Below are positions 43,519 through 52,369 of a stretch of DNA of 64,000 nucleotides, in pieces. Origin of the DNA: Streptomyces sp. CG1 (GTDB lineage Bacteria > Actinomycetota > Actinomycetes > Streptomycetales > Streptomycetaceae); contig NZ_CP163518.1 in NCBI RefSeq assembly GCF_041080625.1, forward strand, positions 992,001 to 1,056,000, given 5' to 3'. The position numbers and the translations under genes were made by a program. The first letter of the stretch is position 1; each line of letters begins with the position of its first letter. Below the pieces are notes generated by a model. It had not been told where the DNA came from. It saw only the letters and a program-made list of their open reading frames with translations, and searched no databases.

Positions 43519-46500
43519 ATGGGCGTACGCACCTGGATCGGCTCCTGGCCGGTCTACCGCCAGCTGACGGGCACCGATCCGCTGGGCCGGGGCGCCGCGG
43601 CGAAGAGCGGGCGCAGCGAGCGGCTCACGCCCCGCGTGGCCGGCGCCGACCGGGTGGTGAAGTCGGTCTGCCCGTACTGCGCCGTCGGCTGCGGCCAGAA
43701 CGTGTACGTCCAGGACGAGAAGGTCACCCAGATCGAGGGCGACCCGGACTCCCCCGTCTCACGCGGTCGGCTCTGCCCCAAGGGCGCGGCGAGCCTGCAG
43801 CTGACGACCGGGGACGCCCGCGAGCACCAGGTGCTCCATCGGCGTCCGCACGGCACCGCGTGGGAGCGGCTGGACCTCGACACCGCGATGGACATGATCG
43901 CCGACCGGGTGATCGAGGCGCGCCGGGCGGGCTGGCAGTGGACGGTCGACGAGACCCGCACCCGGCGCACCCTCGGCATCGCGAGCCTCGGCGGAGCCAC
44001 ACTCGACAACGAAGAGAACTACCTGATCAAGAAGTTGTTCACCGCGCTCGGAGCGATCCAGATCGAGAACCAGGCGCGGGTTTGACACTCCTCCACCGTT
44101 CCCGGTCTGGGAACCTCGTTCGGACGCGGCGGCGCGACCACCTTCCAGCAGGATCTGCAGAACGCGGACTGCATCGTCATCGAGGGCTCGAACATGGCCG
44201 AGTGCCATCCGGTCGGGTTCCAGTGGGTGATGGAGGCCAGGGCGCGGGGAGCGAAGCTGATCCATGTCGACCCGCGGTTCACCCGCACCAGCGCACTGGC
44301 CGACGTCCACGTGCCGCTGCGCGCGGGCACGGACATCGCGTTCCTCGGCGGGATCATCCACTACGTCCTGGAGCGGGACAAGTACTTCCGTGAGTACGTC
44401 GTGGCGTACACCAACGCCCCGGCGATCGTGCGGGAGGACTTCCACGACACCGAGGACCTGGCGGGTGTGTTCTCCGGGCTCGATGCCGCCAACCATGCCT
44501 ACAACAAAGGGAGTTGGCAATATGAAGGCAGCGCGGGCGAGCCGGAGCGGGACGAGACGCTGACGCATCCGCGCTGTGTGTTCCAGGTGCTCAAGCGGCA
44601 CTACGCCCGCTACACACCGGAGTTGGTCGAGAAGATCTGCGGGGTGCCGCAGGACCTGTTCCGGCAGGTGTGCGAGCTGGTCACGGACAACTCCGGCCGC
44701 GAGCGTACGACGGCCTTCGCGTACGCGGTCGGCTGGACCCAGCACACGGTGGGCGTGCAGTACATCCGCGCGGCGGCCGTACTGCAGACCCTGCTCGGCA
44801 ACATCGGCCGGCCGGGCGGCGGCATCCTGGCCCTGCGCGGACACGCCTCCATCCAGGGCTCCACGGACATCCCGACGCTGTTCAACCTCCTGCCGGGCTA
44901 CATCCCGATGCCGCACGCCCACCGGCACCAGGACCTGGCCGCCTTCCTCGGGGCCGAGACGGCCCCCAAGGGCTACTGGGGCAACATGCGCGCCTACCTG
45001 GTCAGCCTGCTCAAGGCGTACTGGGGTGACGCGGCGACCGTCGAGAACGACTTCTGCTTCGACTACCTGCCCCGGCTGACCGGCTCCCACTCGGCGTACG
45101 AGACGACCCTGGCCCAGCTGGAGGGCGTCTGCTCGGGCTACTTCCTGTTCGGCGAGAACCCGGCGGTGGGCAACGCCAACTCCAAGCTGACGCGGCTCGG
45201 GATGGCCAACCTGGACTGGCTGGTCGTCCGCGACTTCTCGCTGATCGAGTCGGCGACCTGGTGGCAGGACGGGCCCGAGATCGAGACCGGCGAGCTGCGC
45301 ACCGAGGACATCCGCACCGAGGTGTTCTTCCTGCCGGCCGCGGCGCACACCGAGAAGGACGGCAGCTTCACCAACACCCAGCGGCTGCTGCAGTGGCACC
45401 ACCAGGCGGTCGAACCGCCCGGCGCGTCGCGCAGCGATCTGTGGTTCACCTACCACCTGGGGCGGATCATCCGCGAGAAACTCGCGGGGTCCACCGACGA
45501 GATGGACCGGCCCGTGCTCGATCTGACCTGGGGCTATCCGACGAAGGGCCCGCTCGCCGAACCGGATGCGGAGGCCGTGCTCGCCGAGATCAACGGCCAT
45601 GACGCCGAGGGCGGGCCGCTCTCCTCCTACGAGCAGCTGAAGCCCGACGGCTCCACCGCTTGCGGCTGCTGGATCTACTGCGGTGTCTACGCCGACGGCG
45701 TCAACCAGGCCGCCCGCCGCAGGCCCGGCACGGAGCAGGACTGGGTGGCGGCCGAGTGGGCGTGGGCCTGGCCGGCCAACCGCCGGATCCTGTACAACCG
45801 CGCCTCCGCCGACCCGCAGGGCAGACCGTGGAGCGAGCGGAAGGCGCTGGTGTGGTGGGACCCGGAGAAGGGCGAGTGGTCGGGGCACGATGTGCCCGAC
45901 TTCAAGAGGGACAAAGCACCTGACCACCGGCCGCCCGAGGACGCGACCGGCCCGGAGGCCCTGTCGGGCACGGACCCGTTCCTGATGCAGACCGACGGCA
46001 AGGCCTGGCTGTATGTGCCGGCCGGGCTCGCCGACGGCCCCCTCCCGGCCCATTACGAGCCGCAGGACTCGCCGTTCGTGAATCTGCTCTACGACCACAC
46101 GCGCAATCCGGTGCGGCATTTGATGCCTTCGCTCCCCGACAACCGTTACCAGCCGAGCGGCGACGAGCCAGGCTCCGAGGTCTTCCCGTACGTGGCGACC
46201 ACCTACCGGCTGACCGAGCACCACACGGCGGGCGGAATGTCCCGCTGGCTGCCGTATCTGGCCGAGCTGCAACCGGAGTTCTTCTGCGAGGTCTCCCCCG
46301 AGCTGGCGGCCGAGCGGGGCCTGGCACACACCGGGTGGGCGACGATCGTCAGCGCCCGTGCGGTGATCGAGGCACGGGTGCTGGTGACCGACCGGATGGC
46401 ACCGCTGACGGTGCAGGGGCGTCGGCTGCACCAGGTGGGGCTGCCGTACCACTGGGGTCCCAACGGATACAGCACCGGGGACGCGGCCAACGAGTTGCTG

Positions 46501-46659
46501 CATCTGTCCCTGGACCCCAACGTCCACATCCAGGAGTCGAAGGCATTCGCCGTGGACATCCGCCCGGGCCGCCGGCCCCGCGGTCCGGCGTCGGTGGACC
46601 TGGTGCGCGCCTACCGCAGGCGGGCGGGCATCGACGAGCACACCGGAACGGAGCCGTAG
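43519..46659 (+). CDS. fdhA: Selenocysteine formate dehydrogenase alpha subunit
   Basis: A 1046-residue molybdenum enzyme read through an in-frame TGA at 44083-44085 as selenocysteine 189, in the context NQARV-Sec-HSSTVPGLGTS, the site of FdnG/FdhF enzymes. ATG 43519 follows GGAAGGAG. The N-terminal [4Fe-4S] ligands are Cys51, 54, 58 and 86 (CPYCAVGC to GRLCPKG). The molybdopterin domains follow: GSNMAECHPVGFQWVMEARA, AVGNANSKLTRLGMANLDW, and the C-terminal cap LPYHWGPNGYS. It oxidises formate to CO2. No Tat signal is present at the N-terminus, so the enzyme probably faces the cytoplasm. A GGTCT-loop SECIS follows the TGA. The selenium machinery lies next to it. Confidence 0.95.
44098..44114 (+). 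promoter_or_regulatory. Bacterial SECIS element in fdhA
   Basis: GTTCCC-GGTCT-GGGAAC is a 6-bp perfect stem with the loop GGTCT, 12 bases after the UGA at 44083-44085. The E. coli fdhF SECIS has an AGGUCU apical loop and similar spacing. SelB should bind the loop and deliver Sec-tRNA to the UGA. It is an RNA element within the coding sequence. Confidence 0.92.
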
Positions 46660-46665
46660 GAGGCT

Positions 46666-47685
46666 TCACTTCAGCACGATCGAGTGGGGTCCGCGCGACA
46701 CCAGCTCCCCCACCACCGGCGCTCCGGGCACCTCGCCGGCGACGAGCAGCCCGCCGGAGGTCTGGGCGTCGGCCAGCAGCAGGCGGGTGTCGCCGTCGGT
46801 GGCGCCGAAGTCGGTGTGCGGGGCGACCCAGGCGAGGTTGCGCCGGGTGCCGCCGCTGACGTACCCGTCCCGGACGGCCTCGCGCGCCCCCTCCAGACAG
46901 GGGACGGCGGCGGTGTCGACCACGGCGGTCACTCCGGAGGCCCGGGCCAGCTTGTGCAGATGGCCGAGGAAACCGAATCCGGTGACGTCGGTGGCACAGG
47001 TGGCCCCGGCGGCCAGCGCGGCCTCGGAGGCCTCCCGGTTCAGGGACGTCATCGTGGCGACGGCCTGCTCGAACCGCTCGCCGGTGGCTTTGTGCCGGTT
47101 GTTCAGCACGCCCACGCCCAGTGGCTTGGTCAGCGACAGCGGCACCCCTGGCCGGCCGGCGTCGTTGCGCAGCAGCCGCGTGGGGTCGGCGAGTCCGGTG
47201 ACGGCCATCCCGTACTTGGGTTCCGGGTCGTCGACGCTGTGCCCGCCGCCGACATGGCAGCCGGCCTCGGTGGCGATGGCCAGTCCGCCGCGCAGCACCT
47301 CGCGGGCCAGCTCGAAGGGCAGCCGGTCGCGCGGCCAGGCCAGCAGGTTCACGGCGAGCACCGGACGGCCGCCCATCGCGTACACGTCGGACAGGGCGTT
47401 GGCGGCGGCGATGCGCCCCCAGTCGTAGGGGTCGTCCACGACCGGGGTGAAGAAGTCGGCCGTGCAGACGACGGCGGTTCCCCGGTGGGTGACCACGGCC
47501 GCGTCGTCACCGGTGGCGATCCCGACGAGCAGCGGGGTGTCGCCGCCCGCGGTCGCCGGCCCGGTCAGGCCGGCGACCAGTTCCTCCAGTTCGCCGGGCG
47601 GGATCTTGCAGGCGCAGCCGCCACCGTGGGCGTACTGCGTGAGCCGGACGGGGGCCTGGGGGATCGGTGGGGATGTCGCTGTCAT
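46666..47685 (-). CDS. selD: Selenide, water dikinase
   Basis: A 339-residue AIRS/PurM-type enzyme, starting behind AGGAG. It makes selenophosphate from selenide and ATP. The active-site loop is GGGCACK with Cys24 and Lys27, matching E. coli Cys17 and Lys20; here the residue is Cys rather than Sec. Further marks are FFTPVVDDPYDWGRIAAANA with the Asp metal ligands, GGRPVLAVNLLAWP and the glycine-rich VGGGHSVDDPEPKYG. It converges with fdhA with only 6 bp between stop codons. It is divergent from tRNA-Sec by 37 bp. It provides the selenium donor for SelA. Confidence 0.97.
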   Translation of the reverse strand: MTATSPPIPQAPVRLTQYAHGGGCACKIPPGELEELVAGLTGPATAGGDTPLLVGIATGDDAAVVTHRGTAVVCTADFFTPVVDDPYDWGRIAAANALSDVYAMGGRPVLAVNLLAWPRDRLPFELAREVLRGGLAIATEAGCHVGGGHSVDDPEPKYGMAVTGLADPTRLLRNDAGRPGVPLSLTKPLGVGVLNNRHKATGERFEQAVATMTSLNREASEAALAAGATCATDVTGFGFLGHLHKLARASGVTAVVDTAAVPCLEGAREAVRDGYVSGGTRRNLAWVAPHTDFGATDGDTRLLLADAQTSGGLLVAGEVPGAPVVGELVSRGPHSIVLK

Positions 47686-47722
47686 ACCGGCGGTCTCCTG
47701 GGGCAGTAGCCTGACGGGCGGT

Positions 47723-47815
47723 GGAGGCGTGTGGGTGCCTGGTGGCCCTCCCGGTCTTCAAAACCGAGGGGCCCGAGGATCTCGGGCCGGCGGGTTCGAT
47801 TCCCGTCCGTCTCCG
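47723..47815 (+). tRNA. selC: tRNA-Sec (anticodon UCA)
   Basis: A 93-base tRNA. Acceptor strand GGAGGCGT pairs with CCGTCTCC (47807-47814), followed by G47815 as discriminator. The anticodon loop CTTCAAA (47756-47762) carries UCA at 47758-47760. The T-arm is GCGGG-TTCGATT-CCCGT. A long variable arm, with the GCCCGAG-x3-CTCGGGC stem (47771-47787), marks the Sec/Ser class. CCA is not encoded. The eighth acceptor pair is a T/C mismatch. Expected pairs and the eight-base acceptor fit bacterial tRNA-Sec. It is divergent from selD and overlaps the 3' end of selB. Confidence 0.95.
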
Positions 47816-49614
47816 TTCACCACGTCCGTACGACAGCTCTCCTCGCCCGTACGGCAGCGGCGGCGCTGATGGTCGACGCGCTCGGTGTACCCCCGCGCGT
47901 CCAGGAACTCCAGCAGCGGTACGGCCACCCGGCGGGTGGTGTCCAGGGCGCGCCGGGCCGCGCTGAGCGTGAACGGCTGGGGCAGTGCGCGCAGTTCGGC
48001 GGCGGCCTCCGCGTCGGCGCCGGGCAGCAGCACGATCCCGTCGGCGATCCGCAGCAGGGCACCGGCCGTGACCGCTGCGGCCAACGACCTGCGATCCAGG
48101 CCGAGTTCGGCGAGCCGACCGGCCTCGGGTGCGCGGAACGGCGTACGGGCGAGGTCCTGGCGTACGGCGTCCACGGCAGCGCGGACCGCCGGGGGCAGAT
48201 CGGGCCCGACGCCGCGAGCGCCATACAACCGGCCCTGCTTGCTGTGGAGTTGGGGCATGGTGTCGGCCAGGGCGTCGACGAGGGCTCGGTCGGGCAGGCC
48301 GAGCAGGCGGCGGGCCGCCTCGGTGGGCAGGCCCGGCTCCAGCGGGTGTTCCCTCGCGTGACGCTCGACCTCGGCGGCCAGCCGATCCGTCAGGGCGGTC
48401 CAGTGCGCGTCGTCCACCAGCCAGTCCCCCGCGACCGGTTCGGCCGGGGCCGGGACGCCCATCGCCAGCAGGTCGGCGCGCCGGACCAGCTTGCGGCGGC
48501 GCAGTTCACCGGCGCCGTCGGGTCGGCCGGTCAGGGCGGCGAGTTCGGCGGCGCGGGCCCGGCCGGCGCCGCGCCGGGTCAGCCGGGGCGGTCGTACGTC
48601 CAGGACGGTGACCCCGCAGGGCGTGCGGCCGCCACCCGGTTCGCGCAGCACCGCGCGGTCGCCGACCCGCAGGGGCAGGCTCCGGGCCAGGGTGAGGCGG
48701 GCGGTGTCGTCGCCGAGCGGGCGGACGGTGACGGGCACGGCGGCAGTGCCGATGTGCAGGGTGACCGAGCGGGGCAGGCCGGCGACCGGCTCCCCGGTGA
48801 CCCGGACGTCGAGTACCTCGCTGTGCGACCAGCGGTCCGGGGTCAGCAGCACCTGCCCCCGGCGCAGGCCATCGGCGCACTGCCCGTGCAGGTTGACGGC
48901 CACGCGGGCCACGCCACCGACCGCCGTCCGCTGCTCGTGCAGGGTCTGCAGCCCGCGCACCCGGAGCGCGGCCGGTCCGTCCCCGGTGACCAGCCGGTCG
49001 CCGACACGCAGGGTGCCCGCGCCGAGCGTGCCGGTCACGACGGTGCCGTGCCCGCGCACGGTGAAGGCCCGGTCGAGCCAAAGCCGTACATCGGCCTCGG
49101 GGTCGGGATCGGTCAACTCCCCTGCCAGCACCTCCAGTTCGGCACACAGCGCGTCGAGTCCGGTACCGGTGAGCGCGCTCACCGCGACCGCGGGCACCTT
49201 TCCGAGGGACGTCCGGGCCAGCCGCTCGACGGCGTCGGCGCGTACGGGTTCGGGATCGGCCAGGTCGCTGCGGGTCACCGCGAGGACGGCGTGCCGGACG
49301 CCGAGCGCGTCGAGGACCGCCAGGTGCTCCTCGGACTGGGGCTGCCAGCCCTGGTCGGCGGCGACCACGAACAGCACCGCGGGCACCGGTCCGACGCCGG
49401 CCAGCATGGTCGGCACGAAGCGTTCGTGCCCGGGTACGTCGACGAAGGCCAGGTGGTCCCCGTCCGGGCCGAGCCGCGTCCATACGAACCCCAGGTCGAG
49501 GGTGAGCCCCCGGCGGCGCTCCTCCGGGTGACGGTCGGGTTCCATGCCGGTGAGGGCCCGTACCAGGGCGGACTTGCCGTGGTCGACATGACCGGCGGTG
49601 GCGAGCACCCGCAT
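47758..49614 (-). CDS. selB: Selenocysteine-specific elongation factor SelB
   Basis: A 618-residue GTPase starting MRVLATAGHVDHGKSALVRA with the P-loop GHVDHGKS. DVPGHERF (G3) and VTRSDLAD (G4-like; NKxD reads TRSD) follow, then EF-Tu domains 2-3. C-terminal winged helices (RRVDLLAMGVPA-like, LVDALADTMPQLHSKQGRLY, AGRLAELGLDRRSLAAAVTA) bind the SECIS. The ATG shares its A with the selA stop (TGATG), implying coupling. The frame runs into the antisense of tRNA-Sec and stops at the complement of its anticodon; the last 18 residues (DGRESNPPARDPRAPRF region) are tRNA-derived. The winged helices seem complete before this. Confidence 0.94.
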   Translation of the reverse strand: MRVLATAGHVDHGKSALVRALTGMEPDRHPEERRRGLTLDLGFVWTRLGPDGDHLAFVDVPGHERFVPTMLAGVGPVPAVLFVVAADQGWQPQSEEHLAVLDALGVRHAVLAVTRSDLADPEPVRADAVERLARTSLGKVPAVAVSALTGTGLDALCAELEVLAGELTDPDPEADVRLWLDRAFTVRGHGTVVTGTLGAGTLRVGDRLVTGDGPAALRVRGLQTLHEQRTAVGGVARVAVNLHGQCADGLRRGQVLLTPDRWSHSEVLDVRVTGEPVAGLPRSVTLHIGTAAVPVTVRPLGDDTARLTLARSLPLRVGDRAVLREPGGGRTPCGVTVLDVRPPRLTRRGAGRARAAELAALTGRPDGAGELRRRKLVRRADLLAMGVPAPAEPVAGDWLVDDAHWTALTDRLAAEVERHAREHPLEPGLPTEAARRLLGLPDRALVDALADTMPQLHSKQGRLYGARGVGPDLPPAVRAAVDAVRQDLARTPFRAPEAGRLAELGLDRRSLAAAVTAGALLRIADGIVLLPGADAEAAAELRALPQPFTLSAARRALDTTRRVAVPLLEFLDARGYTERVDHQRRRCRTGEESCRTDVVNGDGRESNPPARDPRAPRF

Positions 49615-51059
49615 CACGCCCGCCCTTCCCCGGCGAACCGGGCCTCCCCGGCAGCCCGGGCCAGGCGCACGGCCTCGGCCAGGCGCACGGCCTCGGCCAG
49701 CCGCTCGTCCTCCTGGTCCGGCACCGCGCGCAGGTCCAGCAGGCAGCGGCCCGACTCCAGCCGTCCGACGACGGGGAGGGGGCCGGTGCGCAGCGCGGCG
49801 GCGTACGGCTCCGGCAGGGACACCGCCGCGCTGCGCAGGGTGACTCCGGGGGCGCCTCCGCCGCCGACGGTGGCGGCGCACTCGACAGCATGTACGTCGA
49901 TGCCGTGGGCGGCGAGGCTCGTGGCGATGCGGTCGGCGCGGGCGCGCAGTACGGCCGGGTCGGCGATGAGCGCGCGGGCGGTCGGGGTGGGCGGACCGGT
50001 GAGGGTGGCCTCCAGGGCGGCCAGGGTCAGCTTGTCGACGCGCAGGGCGCGGGCCAGCGGGTGCCGGGCGAGTGCGCGGACCAGGTCCCGGTCGCCGAGC
50101 AGCAGTCCGCACTGAGGGCCGCCGAGCAGTTTGTCGCCGCTCCCGGTGACCAGCGAGGCACCCGCGCGCAGCTCGGTGTCGGCGTCGGGTTCATCCGGCA
50201 GCGCCGGATGCGGGGCGAGCAGTCCGGAGCCGATGTCGACGACGACCGGGACGCCGAGACCGGAGAGTTCGGCCGTCCCGGCGGACCGGGTGAAGCCGGT
50301 GATGCGGAAGTTGGACGGATGCACCTTGAGCACGAACCCGGTGTCGGCGCCGGTCACGGCGGCGTAGTCGGCGGCGGTCGTGCGGTTGGTCGTACCGACC
50401 TCGCGGAGCCGGGCGCCGGTCGAGACGAGCAGGTCGGGCAGTCGGAAGCCGTCGCCGATCTCCACCAGCTCGCCCCGGCCGACCACGATCTCCTTGCCCG
50501 TCGCGAGCGCGGTGGCGGCGAGGACCAGCGCGGCGGCGCCGTTGTTGACGACGTGCACGGCCCCGGCGCGTGGCACGCGCTCGCGCAGGGCGGCGAGAGC
50601 CGAACGGCCACGACGGGCGCGGACGCCGGTCGCGAGGTCCAGTTCGACGTCCGTGGGTCCGGCGGCCTCCTGGACGGCCTGCCGTGCGGCGGCAGACAGC
50701 GGGGCCCGGCCGAGGTTGGTGTGGAGCAGCACCCCGGTGGCGTTGATCACCGGCCGCAGCCCGCTCGCGGTACCGGGCAGCAGCGCGAGCGCCGTCTCCG
50801 CCACCTGCTCGGGCGGGATCCCTCCCTCGCGGGCCCGCTCCTGCGCCTCGTGTACGGCGGCCTTCACCACTGCGGAGCCGACCCGGTCCACCGCCGCGGC
50901 CAGCCGGGAGTCGCGGAGCAGCCGGTCGGTACGCGGGATGCGACGCCGTACGTCGATGGCGTCCGGCGCCCGTACGACGGCGCCGTCGGGCCGCTGCACG
51001 CGGCCGGCCCGGTCCACCCCGGTCCGCCGGCCCTCCGCGCTCGCCGCCCGCTGCTCCAT
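49614..51059 (-). CDS. selA: L-seryl-tRNA(Sec) selenium transferase
   Basis: A 481-residue fold-type I PLP enzyme starting MEQRAASAEGRRTGVDRAGR behind GGAGGG; the longer frame to 51182 lacks a ribosome site. It converts Ser-tRNA(Sec) to Sec-tRNA(Sec) with selenophosphate. RPVINATGVLLHTNLGRAPL is the SelA signature. PLP contacts lie around NNGAAALVLAATALATGKE. The PLP lysine is Lys310 in GSGDKLLGGPQCG. It forms a selA-selB operon with overlapping codons. The C-terminus has a short internal repeat (RLAEAVRLAEAVRLA), likely from a small duplication. Confidence 0.95.
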   Translation of the reverse strand: MEQRAASAEGRRTGVDRAGRVQRPDGAVVRAPDAIDVRRRIPRTDRLLRDSRLAAAVDRVGSAVVKAAVHEAQERAREGGIPPEQVAETALALLPGTASGLRPVINATGVLLHTNLGRAPLSAAARQAVQEAAGPTDVELDLATGVRARRGRSALAALRERVPRAGAVHVVNNGAAALVLAATALATGKEIVVGRGELVEIGDGFRLPDLLVSTGARLREVGTTNRTTAADYAAVTGADTGFVLKVHPSNFRITGFTRSAGTAELSGLGVPVVVDIGSGLLAPHPALPDEPDADTELRAGASLVTGSGDKLLGGPQCGLLLGDRDLVRALARHPLARALRVDKLTLAALEATLTGPPTPTARALIADPAVLRARADRIATSLAAHGIDVHAVECAATVGGGGAPGVTLRSAAVSLPEPYAAALRTGPLPVVGRLESGRCLLDLRAVPDQEDERLAEAVRLAEAVRLARAAGEARFAGEGRA

Positions 51060-51204
51060 GCCGCGTCTGTCCCTCCGGTCCGGAACGTGCCCCTGCGGGC
51101 ACCGCTCATCGTCTCCCAGCGCCCCTGACCAGCCGTCCGACACGCCGGAGGAGGCGGTGGCGCCGGCAGCGCGAGGCATCACCGGCCGCCCTGCCCTGCC
51201 CTCG

Positions 51205-52272
51205 TCACAGAGGCCCGGTGGGCCGAGTCCGACCGTCCCTGCCGTCGGTGTCGTCCCTGCCGTCGGTGTCGTCGATGTCGCTGATGTCGCCCGTGTGCGG
51301 CAGCGGCCGGGGCGGTGGGGGATCGCCCGCGGTGAGGTGTTCCAGCACCGCGACCAGTTCCTGGCAGGCCTTCTCCACCGAGCTCCGGGTGTTGCGTTGC
51401 TCGGTGATCAGCGCGGACAGCAGCAGGGCGGTCAGGGCCATCGAGCCGTTGAACGTCTGGAGCTTCGCCATGACCTCGATCCGGCTCAGTCCCGCGAAGG
51501 CCCCGACGCCGTCCGTCGCGGCGACGGTGGCCAGCACGGACGTCAGCAGCGCGCACAGCACACTGCCCTCGAGCTGGAAGCGCAGGGCGGCCCAGATGAG
51601 CAGCGGGTAGACGAGGTAGAGCAGGCTGATCGAGCTGTAGACGGCCACCGGCACGAGACAGCAGGCGACGACGGTCAGCGTGACTGCCTCCTTCCAGCGG
51701 ACCAGGGAGGGCGGCCAGCGCGCGCCGTGCAGCAACAGCAGCAGCGGGGTGACGAGCAGGACGCCCATGGCGTCGCCCACCCACCAGGCCAGCCAGACGG
51801 GCCAGAAGCTGGACCAGTCCAGCTTGCCGGTGAGGACGAGCATTCCGACGCCCACGGTCGAGCTGATCAGCATCGCGGTCAGCGCCCCGAGGAACACCAG
51901 GGCGACACCGTCCCGTAACCGGCTGAGGTCCGTGTGGAAGCGGGCCCGGCGCAGCAGGAGCACCGCGACCACCGGTGCGCCGGTCTGCGCGGCGAGGGTG
52001 CCGAGCACGTCGAGGTGGGGTGTGGTGATGGACATCACGGCCAGCAAGGCGCCGATCGAGATGCCGGGCCAGCAGCGCAGGCCGAGGATCAGCAGGGCGG
52101 CGACGGCGACGCCGGTCGGCGGCCAGATGGGGGTGACGACGGCGCCCTCGACGGTGAGTTCGCGCAGGAGTCCGAGCCGGGCAGCGCCGTAGTAGCAGGC
52201 CGCGACGGCCACCACCTGGACGGCGTAGCCGCCCGGCCGGCGCAGATCCTCGATACCCACCACAGCAGCCAT
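51205..52272 (-). CDS. MASE1-domain membrane protein
   Basis: A 355-residue protein with about eight helices. YGAARLGLLRELTVEGAVVT, then PIWPPTGVAVAALLILGLRC and GISIGALLAV are the MASE1 sensor domain signature (VTPIWPPTGVAVAAL). A short helical linker (ITEQRNTRSSVEKACQEL) and an acidic repeat tail (DISDIDDTDGRDDTDGRDGR) follow. No kinase or GGDEF domain is attached, so it can only signal through another protein. It lies 98 bp downstream of the SpoIIE-type phosphatase on the same strand. The two may form a signalling pair; this is inference. Confidence 0.85.
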   Translation of the reverse strand: MAAVVGIEDLRRPGGYAVQVVAVAACYYGAARLGLLRELTVEGAVVTPIWPPTGVAVAALLILGLRCWPGISIGALLAVMSITTPHLDVLGTLAAQTGAPVVAVLLLRRARFHTDLSRLRDGVALVFLGALTAMLISSTVGVGMLVLTGKLDWSSFWPVWLAWWVGDAMGVLLVTPLLLLLHGARWPPSLVRWKEAVTLTVVACCLVPVAVYSSISLLYLVYPLLIWAALRFQLEGSVLCALLTSVLATVAATDGVGAFAGLSRIEVMAKLQTFNGSMALTALLLSALITEQRNTRSSVEKACQELVAVLEHLTAGDPPPPRPLPHTGDISDIDDTDGRDDTDGRDGRTRPTGPL

Positions 52273-52369
52273 CTCACACCGACGGCCCCGGGTCGGCGAG
52301 GCGAGACCCGCGGCCGTCCGGCTCTATGGCTGAATCCCGGACCGCTTACGCGACGGCCGGTCGGCCCGG

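Noticed and set aside
44083..44085. TGA in fdhA as a nonsense mutation
   Set aside because: Frame, Sec context, GGTCT hairpin and neighbouring selA, selB, selD and tRNA-Sec all support recoding.
43759..46641. 960-codon minus-strand frame across fdhA
   Set aside because: It is the antisense shadow of the formate dehydrogenase; high GC keeps stops out of it. It has no ribosome site and no recognisable domain.
46660..46665. Terminator between fdhA and selD
   Set aside because: Only 6 bp separate the convergent stop codons; no hairpin fits.
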